Positions 1 through 5,964 of a DNA stretch of 25,922 bases are shown in pieces. The first letter of the stretch is position 1. Each line of letters opens with the position of its first letter. Position numbers and translations under genes: made by a program. Below the pieces are notes generated by a model. That model made no database searches. It saw nothing but the letters and a program-made list of their open reading frames with translations, and had not been told where the DNA came from. Source of the DNA: a virus; IMG/VR virus record IMGVR_UViG_3300037882_000279, positions 1-25,922 of that record; one strand, given 5' to 3'.

Positions 1-422
1 ATCGGGCTTAGACCCATAATGTCGTTGTATTCCTTGTTGTTCTTTGACTTCTTAATAGCTACGTTAATCATGCCTTCACAACCAAGTAACGAAACCAAAG
101 AGAATTTTTCCGCTTGCTCGTCTGTCATTTTAATAGCAAACCATGCGTTAAGCATTTTTCTAAGGTTAGCGTTTGAATGCATTGAGAACAAGAATTCACG
201 AGACACAATAAAAGGCTTATCATTGTCTTTTTCGTTTTTAGTTTTTGATAATTCCCAATAGATTTTTACCTGTCTTTTACGGCTTACATGGCCTTCAAAA
301 TCGTGGTCTATTGTACCTAGTTCTACAACTCCGATACATACACCTAAGTGGTTACCAGCAGGGGCAAGGACGAACGTACCTCCGATGTCTCCTGTCATTT
401 CTTCATTAGCGTATTTGCTCAT
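1..422 (-). CDS. Partial phage protein, probably ssDNA-binding/DNA-metabolism type (runs off the left edge)
   Basis: An open frame starts at ATG 422 (MSKYANEEMTGDIGGTFVLA...) and runs 140 codons without a stop to the window edge, so the C-terminus is missing. The start lies 34 bp after the stop of the Ala-repeat gene, so the two may be cotranscribed. The order of blocks (a 'PAGNHLGVCIGVVELG' strand, a charged 'YWELSKTK' strand, then a helical 'NLRKMLNAWF...MTDEQAEKF' segment and 'LLGCEGMINVAIKK') resembles phage OB-fold ssDNA-binding or replication-associated proteins found among early genes. That assignment is from memory of the family pattern and is moderate at best. Its place after the lysis genes suggests that the early/replication region begins here. 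Confidence 0.8.
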   Translation of the reverse strand, partial: MSKYANEEMTGDIGGTFVLAPAGNHLGVCIGVVELGTIDHDFEGHVSRKRQVKIYWELSKTKNEKDNDKPFIVSREFLFSMHSNANLRKMLNAWFAIKMTDEQAEKFSLVSLLGCEGMINVAIKKSKNNKEYNDIMGLSP

Positions 423-456
423 GGTCTTTTGTTTTTTAAGTTGAAAATTGTTTTTT

Positions 457-1122
457 TTATTTTTTGGGAATTGTGAAATACTTACGGCAAATATCTGCGC
501 ATTGCTTTAGTACTTTTGACCTAGCAGCAGCAGCAGCATAAGCAGCAGCATAAGCAGCAGCAGCAGCATTAGCAGCAGCAGCAGCATTAGCAGCAGCATA
601 AGCATTAGCAGCAGCATAAGCAGCATTAGCAGCATAAGCAGCAGCATAAGCAGCAGCATAAGCAGCAGCATAAGCAGCATTAGCAGCATTAGCAGCAGCA
701 TTAGCAGCATTAGCAGCAGCATAAGCAGCAGCAGAAGCATTAGCAGCAGCATAAGCAGCAGCAGCAGCATTAGCAGCAGCAGCAGCATTAGCAGCAGCAT
801 AAGCAGCATTAGCAGCATTTTGAAGTTCTTCATCTGTGGCTTCGTTATTAGCCCAAGCCCAAGCAACTTTCAATGCTATTTTACTACGCTCGTCTGTCAT
901 TAAATGCACAACCAAGTTAGCACACTCAACTTTCACCTTAGTGATAGTTTTAATGTCAGGGTATCCAGAATGACCACGCTTATGTTCTCTAAAAAACCAC
1001 CAAAGCAACCAATCTCCACGGTCACATTCTGCCAAGCATTGTTCTTCTGTTCGATCTTCAAGCCAGTGCAAAGCTTCTTCGCAAGCACCGTAACTTTTTA
1101 ATTTTTCTTTAAAAGTAGGCAT
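457..1122 (-). CDS. Alanine-repeat protein of the 'putative immunity protein' (Imm5-like) type
   Basis: A 221-residue protein in three parts. Residues 1-100 are an ordinary globular region with the block 'ACEEALHWLEDRTEEQ...ECDRGDWLLWW'. Residues about 101-200 are almost pure Ala with Asn, Tyr or (once) Ser every 3, 4 or 6 positions. Residues 200-221 form a short tail (VLKQCADICRKYF). The CxxAxxWL / DRGDWLLW head, Ala-rich helical middle and 'LxxCADxxRK' tail are the pattern I know from proteins annotated 'putative immunity protein' (Imm5-like). That functional name is computational, and the role in a phage is unknown. In the repeat every Ala codon is GCT, Asn AAT and Tyr TAT, which suggests growth by slippage. 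It is transcribed from its own promoter at 1149-1180, which lies inside a duplicated operator. No neighbouring toxin gene is visible. Confidence 0.85.
   Translation of the reverse strand: MPTFKEKLKSYGACEEALHWLEDRTEEQCLAECDRGDWLLWWFFREHKRGHSGYPDIKTITKVKVECANLVVHLMTDERSKIALKVAWAWANNEATDEELQNAANAAYAAANAAAAANAAAAAYAAANASAAAYAAANAANAAANAANAAYAAAYAAAYAAAYAANAAYAAANAYAAANAAAAANAAAAAYAAAYAAAAARSKVLKQCADICRKYFTIPKK
523..818. repeat. GCT/AAT/TAT trinucleotide repeat tract inside the Ala-repeat gene
   Basis: About 296 bp built only from AGC, ATA, ATT and one AGA triplets on the plus strand (Ala, Tyr, Asn and Ser codons on the coding strand). Around 633-675 a 12-bp unit (AGCAGCAGCATA) repeats about four times without change. 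A longer block encoding Tyr-Ala3-Asn-Ala5-Asn-Ala5-Tyr-Ala3 occurs twice, near both ends of the tract, so there has also been segmental duplication. All unit lengths are multiples of 3, so length changes would keep the frame. Other frames also stay open across it (poly-Leu on the same strand), but these are shadows. Confidence 0.95.
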
Positions 1123-1142
1123 ATAATTTAATTGGGTTAATG

Positions 1143-1190
1143 TTTAAGCAAACTTATATCAAAAAATATTGCTATCAAAATATTTTGATA
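1143..1190. promoter_or_regulatory. Operator copy 1 with overlapping promoter (upstream of the Ala-repeat gene)
   Basis: A 48-bp element that matches 1469-1516 at 45 of 48 positions. It holds a perfect 18-bp palindrome, TATCAAAATATTTTGATA (1173-1190), and an adjoining imperfect one (1157-1174, TATCAAAAAATATTGCTA). On the minus strand TTTTG (1180-1176), 19 bp of spacer and TAAGTTTG (1156-1149) fit the Bacteroidota TTTG / TAnnTTTG promoter. A start near 1142 would leave a leader of about 20 nt before ATG 1122. A protein bound to the palindromes would cover -33 and the spacer, so repression is the simplest reading. The binding protein is inferred to be the HTH product of the gene next door. Confidence 0.75.
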
Positions 1191-1192
1191 TT

Positions 1193-1456
1193 TTATTTTG
1201 ACATTATTTTTCCGTCTGCTAAGTCTTGCAAAAATTTATTGCCTGTAGCAATCATGCTTTTATTAAGGTAAGCGTGATTCTTAGGGTTTTTGTAGTTCAT
1301 GAACCTACTCAATGAGCTACTAGACACATCCATTTTAGCAGCGATAAAATCCTGCTTTAACTTTGTGTCTTTCAACTTTTTAACAAGTTCTTTTGCTTCT
1401 TTCAAAAGCTGTTTATTAACAGAAGCAGGCTTCGATGTATCGTTTGTGTTTGGCAT
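1193..1456 (-). CDS. Small helix-turn-helix DNA-binding protein, probable autoregulator
   Basis: An 87-residue basic protein. Residues 15-34 form a Lys-rich amphipathic helix. Residues 35-60 (QDFIAAKMDVSSSSLSRFM...) have the spacing of a repressor-type helix-turn-helix, with SSSSLSRFM as the likely recognition helix. There is no other domain. It lies between two near-identical palindromic operator-promoters: copy 2 is 12 bp upstream of its own ATG, and copy 1 begins right after its stop and drives the next gene. This layout suggests that it controls itself and the Ala-repeat gene; that is inference, since no binding is shown. It is separated from the lysis operon by a strong terminator. It could act as a lysogeny or early/late switch or simply as a local regulator. 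Confidence 0.8.
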   Translation of the reverse strand: MPNTNDTSKPASVNKQLLKEAKELVKKLKDTKLKQDFIAAKMDVSSSSLSRFMNYKNPKNHAYLNKSMIATGNKFLQDLADGKIMSK

Positions 1457-1468
1457 AATAGTTTAAAT

Positions 1469-1516
1469 TTTAAACAAACATATATCAAAAAATATTGATA
1501 TCAAAATATTTTGATA
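1469..1516. promoter_or_regulatory. Operator copy 2 with overlapping promoter (upstream of the HTH gene)
   Basis: Near-identical partner of 1143-1190. Palindromes lie at 1483-1500 (TATCAAAAAATATTGATA) and 1499-1516 (TATCAAAATATTTTGATA, perfect), sharing their TA. On the minus strand TTTTG (1506-1502), a 19-bp spacer and TATGTTTG (1482-1475) match TTTG-N19-TAnnTTTG with no mismatch. The expected start near 1468 leaves only about 12 nt before ATG 1456. The element begins directly after the T-tract of the late terminator, so it isolates the HTH gene as its own transcription unit. Confidence 0.75.
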
Positions 1517-1555
1517 AAAAAAATAACCCCGTGGCGCAGGAGGTCGCACACGGGG
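1517..1555 (-). terminator. Strong intrinsic terminator closing the lysis/late transcript
   Basis: The arms CCCCGTG (1527-1533) and CACGGGG (1549-1555) pair, with an inner GCG/CGC pair (1534-1536 with 1545-1547) and a loop around AGGAGG. On the minus strand the stem is followed by TTATTTTTTTT. It lies 22 bp after the stop of the last lysis gene (1578). Confidence 0.85.
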
Positions 1556-1577
1556 AACAATCAACCAGAAAAAAGAT

Positions 1578-2201
1578 TTATTTCTTGGATTTCTTATTAA
1601 AAGGTAGTATAGCAACAACAATAGACAAGCCTGTGGTAATTATGGCCGTCGGTGGGCTTGCAATACTGGCTATGTTTAAAATAACAATAATGCCTGCTTT
1701 TAATGTGTTATTAGCTTTTACTCTAGTAATGTCTTTTTTAGACTCAATCAGTTTTTTATCTTTAAATTCGATTAAGCTATCTTTTAGATCGTTTACGTTT
1801 TCGCTTTCAGTCAATGCATGCGTAAGGTCTTCTATTTTTTCGTTCCTGTTCACCAGAGCCGTATCACTGTACTTCTTCACACTATCGCATTTATAAAGCT
1901 CTACAAGAACAGTATCAATAGTGGCAAGCGTATCAAATGTAGTGCGGTAAATAATTCGATCACGTTTTTGTAAAATGGTTTTGTAAACAGTGTCTTTTGA
2001 TAAAGCTTGTTTCTTCCAGTACTCTTTTGAAGCATTGGCATTATTTATAACCGTATACAACTCCGCTTCTTTTTGGCTGTCCGTAACTTCAACAACTTGC
2101 GGAGTATCGCTACAACGCTGTAGAATGAAGCCTAACGCTATGCCTGTAAACAGCAACAGCATGTATATTAAAAACCTATTGTCTTTTTTTTCAGTTTCCA
2201 T
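1578..2201 (-). CDS. Membrane protein of the lysis cassette, N- and C-terminal membrane segments around a coiled region; spanin candidate
   Basis: A 207-residue protein. Residues about 10-28 (FLIYMLLLFTGIALGFIL) form a membrane segment followed by Cys30. Residues 35-165 are polar, Lys/Glu/Asp-rich and probably helical or coiled-coil. Residues about 168-200 are again hydrophobic (AGIIVILNIASIASPP..., ITTGLSIVVAILPF), with a KKSKK tail. It is the last gene before the late terminator and follows an endolysin and a holin-like gene. That place and the N-terminal anchor plus long coiled region fit an inner-membrane spanin. A canonical unimolecular spanin would have a lipobox, and 'LQRC' is a poor one. 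No overlapping outer-membrane lipoprotein gene was seen. The spanin role is therefore a hypothesis from context. Confidence 0.8.
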   Translation of the reverse strand: METEKKDNRFLIYMLLLFTGIALGFILQRCSDTPQVVEVTDSQKEAELYTVINNANASKEYWKKQALSKDTVYKTILQKRDRIIYRTTFDTLATIDTVLVELYKCDSVKKYSDTALVNRNEKIEDLTHALTESENVNDLKDSLIEFKDKKLIESKKDITRVKANNTLKAGIIVILNIASIASPPTAIITTGLSIVVAILPFNKKSKK

Positions 2202-2203
2202 AA

Positions 2204-2503
2204 TTATGAATTCGAGTCTTCGTTAATTGGCTTATCTTTTGAAAGTCTATGTATACCAAGCATTGAGCCTCCAAGGCCAAACAATGCTATCATTTGCATA
2301 AGTAAATTTTGAAGGAATCCAATCGTTTGTGGGTCACGTTCAATCTTAAACAATACCATTATTAAAACAATATTTCCGCTTGTCATAATGCCTCCAAGCG
2401 ACACCATACACGCAATAAAACCAGCGGTAAGGGTAGGGCTTGTTTTCCCGTTGCTATCGTTAAAAAGCTCTGGAAGCTTGAATTTTTGAATGTCTAGTTT
2501 CAT
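2204..2503 (-). CDS. Small two-segment membrane protein, holin candidate
   Basis: The chosen start ATG 2503 overlaps the endolysin stop as ATGA, giving 99 residues (MKLDIQKFKLPELFN...). The frame is open further upstream, but that part is Arg-rich and is the shadow of the endolysin 3' end. There are two hydrophobic stretches, about residues 25-51 (TAGFIACMVSLGG..., NIVLIMVLF) and 60-80 (FLQNLLMQMIALFGLGG), and a charged tail (LSKDKPINEDSNS). Size, topology and translational coupling to an M15 lysin are typical of a class II holin, though holins have no shared sequence signature. Two nt separate its stop from the next start (2201). Confidence 0.8.
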   Translation of the reverse strand: MKLDIQKFKLPELFNDSNGKTSPTLTAGFIACMVSLGGIMTSGNIVLIMVLFKIERDPQTIGFLQNLLMQMIALFGLGGSMLGIHRLSKDKPINEDSNS

Positions 2504-3003
2504 GCACGTACAACTAAAAGTTTTGTCTGGTTTGGAATGTATCTGAAGTCTGTATGTAACCAGCCTGTAGCGTCTCGCACGTCTTCTATACATGTAATGC
2601 CTTTTGAAAGGAACAACGCTTCATTTTGCATAATGACACGGTGAACTTCTACGTAGTCTACTTCTTGACGCTTGCCATCGGTGAACACTACCCATATTTC
2701 ACAATCGAAAGCGTTAAAGGCTCTATGCTGTGATTCTTTCGCACCTTCTGTGTAGCTTGGTGGCCTGTATCCAGAGAATTGTTTACCGCCTCCAAAATGC
2801 CAATTGTTTACAACGATTGAAACTGAAGCAACTTTGTTTGCTCCCAATTTCTTTTTATAATAATCGGTAAAGAATGATTTGTAAAACTCTGCGGTATCAA
2901 TAGTTTGTTTACGTACAAACCATGTAGCATTTACTCCGTAACGATCGAATGTTTCTTTAGAAACAAATTCTCTTATGTCAAAATTGTCGCTTACCTTTGT
3001 CAT
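2500..3003 (-). CDS. Endolysin-like M15-type zinc peptidase (D-Ala-D-Ala family)
   Basis: A 167-residue protein. The zinc-site pattern of M15 peptidases is visible: His93 in 'ESQHRAFNAFD' with Asp100 (S-x-H-x6-D), and His150 in 'GWLHTDFRY'. Glu119 or Glu140/Asp141 could be the acidic catalytic residue. 'GYRPPSYTEGAKESQH' precedes the site, as expected for the substrate loop. M15 enzymes cut peptide bonds in peptidoglycan stem peptides, and in phages they act as endolysins. There is no signal peptide, so export would depend on the neighbouring holin. It is coupled to the holin-like gene by an ATGA overlap, and 1 nt separates it from the upstream membrane gene. The family call is firm; cell-wall bond specificity cannot be read here. 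Confidence 0.85.
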   Translation of the reverse strand: MTKVSDNFDIREFVSKETFDRYGVNATWFVRKQTIDTAEFYKSFFTDYYKKKLGANKVASVSIVVNNWHFGGGKQFSGYRPPSYTEGAKESQHRAFNAFDCEIWVVFTDGKRQEVDYVEVHRVIMQNEALFLSKGITCIEDVRDATGWLHTDFRYIPNQTKLLVVRA

Positions 3004-3004
3004 G

Positions 3005-3313
3005 TTATTTTTCTCCCGGTGCTGGTAAATACTTTTTTAATTTTGGAAACCAAACGCAAACATATTCGGTAAAAAACCATTTGCATAAGATTCTAAACAT
3101 ATACAACGTAAGCCACACAAGGCAAGGAACAATGAAGACTACCAGTATATAATGCCACCATGATTCTTCATTCTCGTGTACGTTTGGTGTGCTTATGTAT
3201 AAGAACACTGACAACGCCTCTATACCACCAAACCAACTTAAATTGTAAAAGAATTTTTGAGGATCAATTTTGTCTAATGAGTCCCACAAGTCTATTAAAT
3301 TTCTGAAGTGCAT
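3005..3313 (-). CDS. Small membrane protein preceding the lysin (possible holin/antiholin)
   Basis: The start is taken as ATG 3313, two nt after the Tfa-like gene's stop, giving 102 residues. An in-frame ATG at 3337 would add 8 residues and overlap the upstream gene. There are two hydrophobic segments, about residues 26-42 (SWFGGIEALSVFLYIS) and 55-78 (WHYILVVFIVPCLVWLTLYMF), a Trp/Phe-rich second half and a basic C-terminus (WFPKLKKYLPAPGEK). I do not recognise a family. Its place directly before the endolysin makes a lysis role (holin or antiholin) plausible, and with the gene at 2204 there would be two such membrane proteins. Confidence 0.75.
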   Translation of the reverse strand: MHFRNLIDLWDSLDKIDPQKFFYNLSWFGGIEALSVFLYISTPNVHENEESWWHYILVVFIVPCLVWLTLYMFRILCKWFFTEYVCVWFPKLKKYLPAPGEK

Positions 3314-3315
3314 GC

Positions 3316-3633
3316 TTAAACTTTTTTGTAATCCCAACCTTTACTATTGAAAACTATCAAGTCTTCTCCATTGTCTTTCAAAGGCTCTACATCTGTAGTG
3401 TTTGCAGGCATGTTGAATACTCCACGTTCGATAGGGCATTCAAAAGCAATGGTAGTTCCGTTATATTCTTTTGTAACAGGATCGTAAGAATATACTTTTT
3501 TCTGACCGGGGTCATGTGCAATTACTTCCGGGTTAGGGGTCAATGCCTCTACTTTTGTTTCAAACTTATCCACACTGTTATTAAGTAGTGGAGAAGCATT
3601 ATTTTTCTGGTTCTTGCTGCTTGTTTTTGCCAT
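3316..3633 (-). CDS. Tail fibre assembly (Tfa)-like chaperone
   Basis: A 105-residue protein. Residues 1-40 are polar and low in complexity. Residues about 45-105 carry the pattern 'KVYSYDPVTKEYNGT...', 'ECPIERGVFNMPANTTDVEP', 'VFNSKGWDYKKV', which is the layout of the Caudovirales tail fibre assembly domain (Y-yd-x-ty-x-G, a P-x-n-T-x-x-x-P strand, and a terminal G-W). Tfa proteins help trimerise fibres and may stay on the tip. It starts 4 bp after the collar-domain fibre gene, the usual neighbour for a Tfa. The match is by pattern and not by measured similarity. Confidence 0.75.
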   Translation of the reverse strand: MAKTSSKNQKNNASPLLNNSVDKFETKVEALTPNPEVIAHDPGQKKVYSYDPVTKEYNGTTIAFECPIERGVFNMPANTTDVEPLKDNGEDLIVFNSKGWDYKKV

Positions 3634-3637
3634 GGTA

Positions 3638-4639
3638 TTAATATTTAATGCATGCTAATAACGCAATGTTTTTAGGTCTTGTTTCCGTACCTCCTGTTGC
3701 TGACACCTGATTACCTGTATCACTACTATTGTCTCCTCTGTCTGCCCAGTTCCACCTACCCAGTACAGATCCTAAGTTATTTGTATTTATCGCATCGTGT
3801 GTATGACTCTTAAAGTCGTCTGCTTGATACTGTGCAAATACACGTGATGGATCTTGACCACGGCCATTGTCCCAGCCTCTTATAAACACACCTCTACCGT
3901 CTGGAACGTTAAAAGTTGTGGTTCCATTACCTACACCGTTTTGAACGCCTATAACAGAGAATAAGCGAGCGTATGTAGTTCTGCTTATCGCTGCTCCGTC
4001 TGCTGCAATATACCCAGCAGGAGGCGTTGACGTTGCAAAGTATTCAACTTTACCAATAGCACTTGCATTCTTTTTATGGAATACGATAAGTTGCCATTGT
4101 GTACTGTTTTTACGAACTATTCTAAGCATGTCACCTTCTGTAAAATCGTTAGTGTCGCCTATAATACTTCCGTCAAAAGATGTGAATAAAACTTTACAGT
4201 TGAAGTAAGTTGAAGAAGAAGCAGCTATAACAAAATCAAAAATCGCTCCGTCTAAAATACCAGTAAGCGTAGGCATACGAACCGTAAGCGTATTAATGTT
4301 CGGGTCAATAGTGATAAGCTTTCCGTAATCAGTTGCGCCTACAGCAAATGGAGAACCACTGTTTATTGTTACAAAACCTCGTGAATAGTTTGTGCCTAGT
4401 GTGTGAACTCTCGAAGCTTCTAATGCACCTATACGGCTTTCATGATCTGTTAATGCTGTGCCGTAAGTAAGTATAGTAGCTTCCGCAGCGTCCAAGTGCT
4501 GTTTAAGGTAAGCCGTTCTATTAGCAAGACCTTTAGCACTTTTATTTGCTATTCCAGTTTCGCCGCCTACAACAGCGTCCGTAGTTTCAATTCTGTATAT
4601 GCCAGCATCAAATGCTGCTGACTCTGATAAGTTTGCCAT
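3638..4639 (-). CDS. Tail fibre with phage tail collar domain
   Basis: A 333-residue protein. The N-terminus (residues 1-60) has 'GGETGIANKSAKGLANRTAYL', a motif common at baseplate-attachment ends of phage fibres. The middle region (90-190) is beta-rich. A tail collar domain begins near residue 195 (GKVEYFATSTPPAGYIAADG) and contains 'YARLFSVIG' and 'FNVPDGRGVFIRG'. A 'HTHD' motif near residue 280 matches the His-x-His metal-binding repeats of T4 gp12-like tips, and the end 'RPKNIALLACIKY' is typical. It probably binds the cell surface. It follows the gpI and small fibre genes and precedes the Tfa-like chaperone, the usual P2-type order. Confidence 0.9.
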   Translation of the reverse strand: MANLSESAAFDAGIYRIETTDAVVGGETGIANKSAKGLANRTAYLKQHLDAAEATILTYGTALTDHESRIGALEASRVHTLGTNYSRGFVTINSGSPFAVGATDYGKLITIDPNINTLTVRMPTLTGILDGAIFDFVIAASSSTYFNCKVLFTSFDGSIIGDTNDFTEGDMLRIVRKNSTQWQLIVFHKKNASAIGKVEYFATSTPPAGYIAADGAAISRTTYARLFSVIGVQNGVGNGTTTFNVPDGRGVFIRGWDNGRGQDPSRVFAQYQADDFKSHTHDAINTNNLGSVLGRWNWADRGDNSSDTGNQVSATGGTETRPKNIALLACIKY

Positions 4640-4643
4640 AATA

Positions 4644-5108
4644 TTAGAATAAGATTTTCCAAGTACCGTTTATTGTGAAGTCATTTTCTTTATTGATCGG
4701 GTTTCTAACTTTTCTTGCGAACAAGTCACCGTTATTTGAGATTAACCCAAATTCAGTGATAGCAACACCGTTCATGTCACTAAGACCCAAAGACCAATGG
4801 AAGGCTACAGAGTTGTTGTCAGGATAAGTAACGCTATCCATTTCAAATTCAGTAGAACCAGTAAGCACAAGATCTGCAACGTCTGCAACACCTGTACCGA
4901 TACCAAAGCCTATTTTATCAATGAAGACAGAGTTTCCAGAAGCACTGATTAAACGTGCCATGTTAAAACGTGCTTTGTCAACAATTAAATTTTTGTCAAC
5001 ATACGTTTCAATAATTTTACCGTTTTTGTCACGGATTACTAATGAGAATTCGCCTCGCATTTCTTTGTTGGCTCTCATTTTTTCTATGCTTTCTTTATTC
5101 GCCTTCAT
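4644..5108 (-). CDS. Small tail fibre / baseplate-attached structural protein
   Basis: A 154-residue protein whose first codons overlap the end of gpI by 14 nt. The N-terminal 20 residues are basic and helical. The rest is beta-rich, with 'DKIGFGIGTGVA', 'DSVTYPDNNSVAFHWSL', 'ITEFGLISNNGDLFARK' and 'GTWKILF'. This is the layout of small tail-fibre proteins encoded after baseplate genes (a beta sandwich ending in a 'FARK...I...xxxxWxI' strand pair). I recognise the pattern but have no specific family name. The place between gpI and the collar fibre supports a role as connector or short fibre. Confidence 0.75.
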   Translation of the reverse strand: MKANKESIEKMRANKEMRGEFSLVIRDKNGKIIETYVDKNLIVDKARFNMARLISASGNSVFIDKIGFGIGTGVADVADLVLTGSTEFEMDSVTYPDNNSVAFHWSLGLSDMNGVAITEFGLISNNGDLFARKVRNPINKENDFTINGTWKILF

Positions 5109-5964
5109 AGTAGTTTACACTGGTTTCTAAAATTATGCTGTTACCGTCTTCAGTAATGAATTCGTATTCATCTTCGGTAGCTATAGAGATACCCAAAGGT
5201 GCAATAATTATTTTAAAATCGCTATCATTAGCACTATTTAATACGTCTTCAAACTCAAAATTTTCAGCAAATTCAAATTCGCTTGAATCCGCACTGTAAA
5301 GCCATGACCCGTCGAAAATATTGGTATCGTTGTAGTAATGGGTTACGTTGAATTCGTCCTGTAAATTAGATTCTGCGTTTATAGAAAATTCAGAATCTTG
5401 TATTTCGTCAAAATAATCTATTGTAGTGGCAGAAAGTATAATGTCAAGCAGCTTACACCTTGCAGGTTTATACTTGTTGACAACTTCAATAATCGTTGCT
5501 AGGTCTTCTGTACTGAATCCTTTTGACTCTCCAAGGTCTAAAAGCGATAATCTGAAGTTAGCCCAATTACCACCACCGTATGTAATCGTTGCATCATGTA
5601 CATACGTAGCATCGTACAACGCTCCGCTAACACCCTCTTGTATGCTTACATCATTATACCCTACAGACTTCAAAGCCTCTTTTACAGACCATGGAGTGCC
5701 TCTGAAACGCTTTAATTCAATAGCTCTTTTTATAAGCGTTCTTCGTTGTTCTTCAGTATCGCACAAAGCCCAGCCATTGAAGCCTAATACATCAAATTGC
5801 TCTGCAAGCGCAGGAAGCGCAGCCACAGGTACAACGTCAATCAAATACATAAGCATAGGCACTAGGTCTATAGACTCTAAGCGTGCTTGTACCATTCGAT
5901 CAAATACCGTAATGTGATCTATGGAGTTTACCGAACTTGCTAATATGTTTTCATTATCCGGCAT
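5095..5964 (-). CDS. Baseplate wedge protein, P2 gpI-like, with long acidic C-terminal extension
   Basis: The start is taken at ATG 5964 (MPDNENILASSV), overlapping gpJ by 11 nt; a TTG nine bases further up is possible. Residues about 1-180 match P2 gpI: 'LPALAEQFDVLGFNGW', 'EEQRRTLIKRAIELKRFRGTPWSVKEAL' and 'YKPARCKLLDI'. gpI is a wedge component that links the baseplate to fibres. The last 105 or so residues are an acidic, Asp/Glu/Ser/Phe-rich extension (for example DSSEFEFAENFEFEDVL, ending near EDGNSIILE). That is longer than I expect for the family and may be a fibre-attachment segment. Confidence 0.88.
   Translation of the reverse strand: MPDNENILASSVNSIDHITVFDRMVQARLESIDLVPMLMYLIDVVPVAALPALAEQFDVLGFNGWALCDTEEQRRTLIKRAIELKRFRGTPWSVKEALKSVGYNDVSIQEGVSGALYDATYVHDATITYGGGNWANFRLSLLDLGESKGFSTEDLATIIEVVNKYKPARCKLLDIILSATTIDYFDEIQDSEFSINAESNLQDEFNVTHYYNDTNIFDGSWLYSADSSEFEFAENFEFEDVLNSANDSDFKIIIAPLGISIATEDEYEFITEDGNSIILETSVNYYEGE

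Noticed and set aside
19-261. Plus-strand frame of 80 codons at the left edge
   Set aside because: It lies opposite the partial minus-strand gene 1-422, has no recognised motif, and agrees with no operon.
523-818. CRISPR-like array of short repeats
   Set aside because: The units are 3 and 12 bp with no unique spacers, and the tract is in frame inside a gene. It is a microsatellite-type coding repeat.
507-866. Poly-leucine open frame on the minus strand
   Set aside because: It is the Ala-repeat tract read in another frame (CTGCTT... versus GCT). It has no own start context and its composition follows from the repeat.
2504-2593. Longer start of the holin-like gene
   Set aside because: The added Arg-rich segment is the antiframe of the lysin 3' end; ATG 2503 gives the ATGA coupling.
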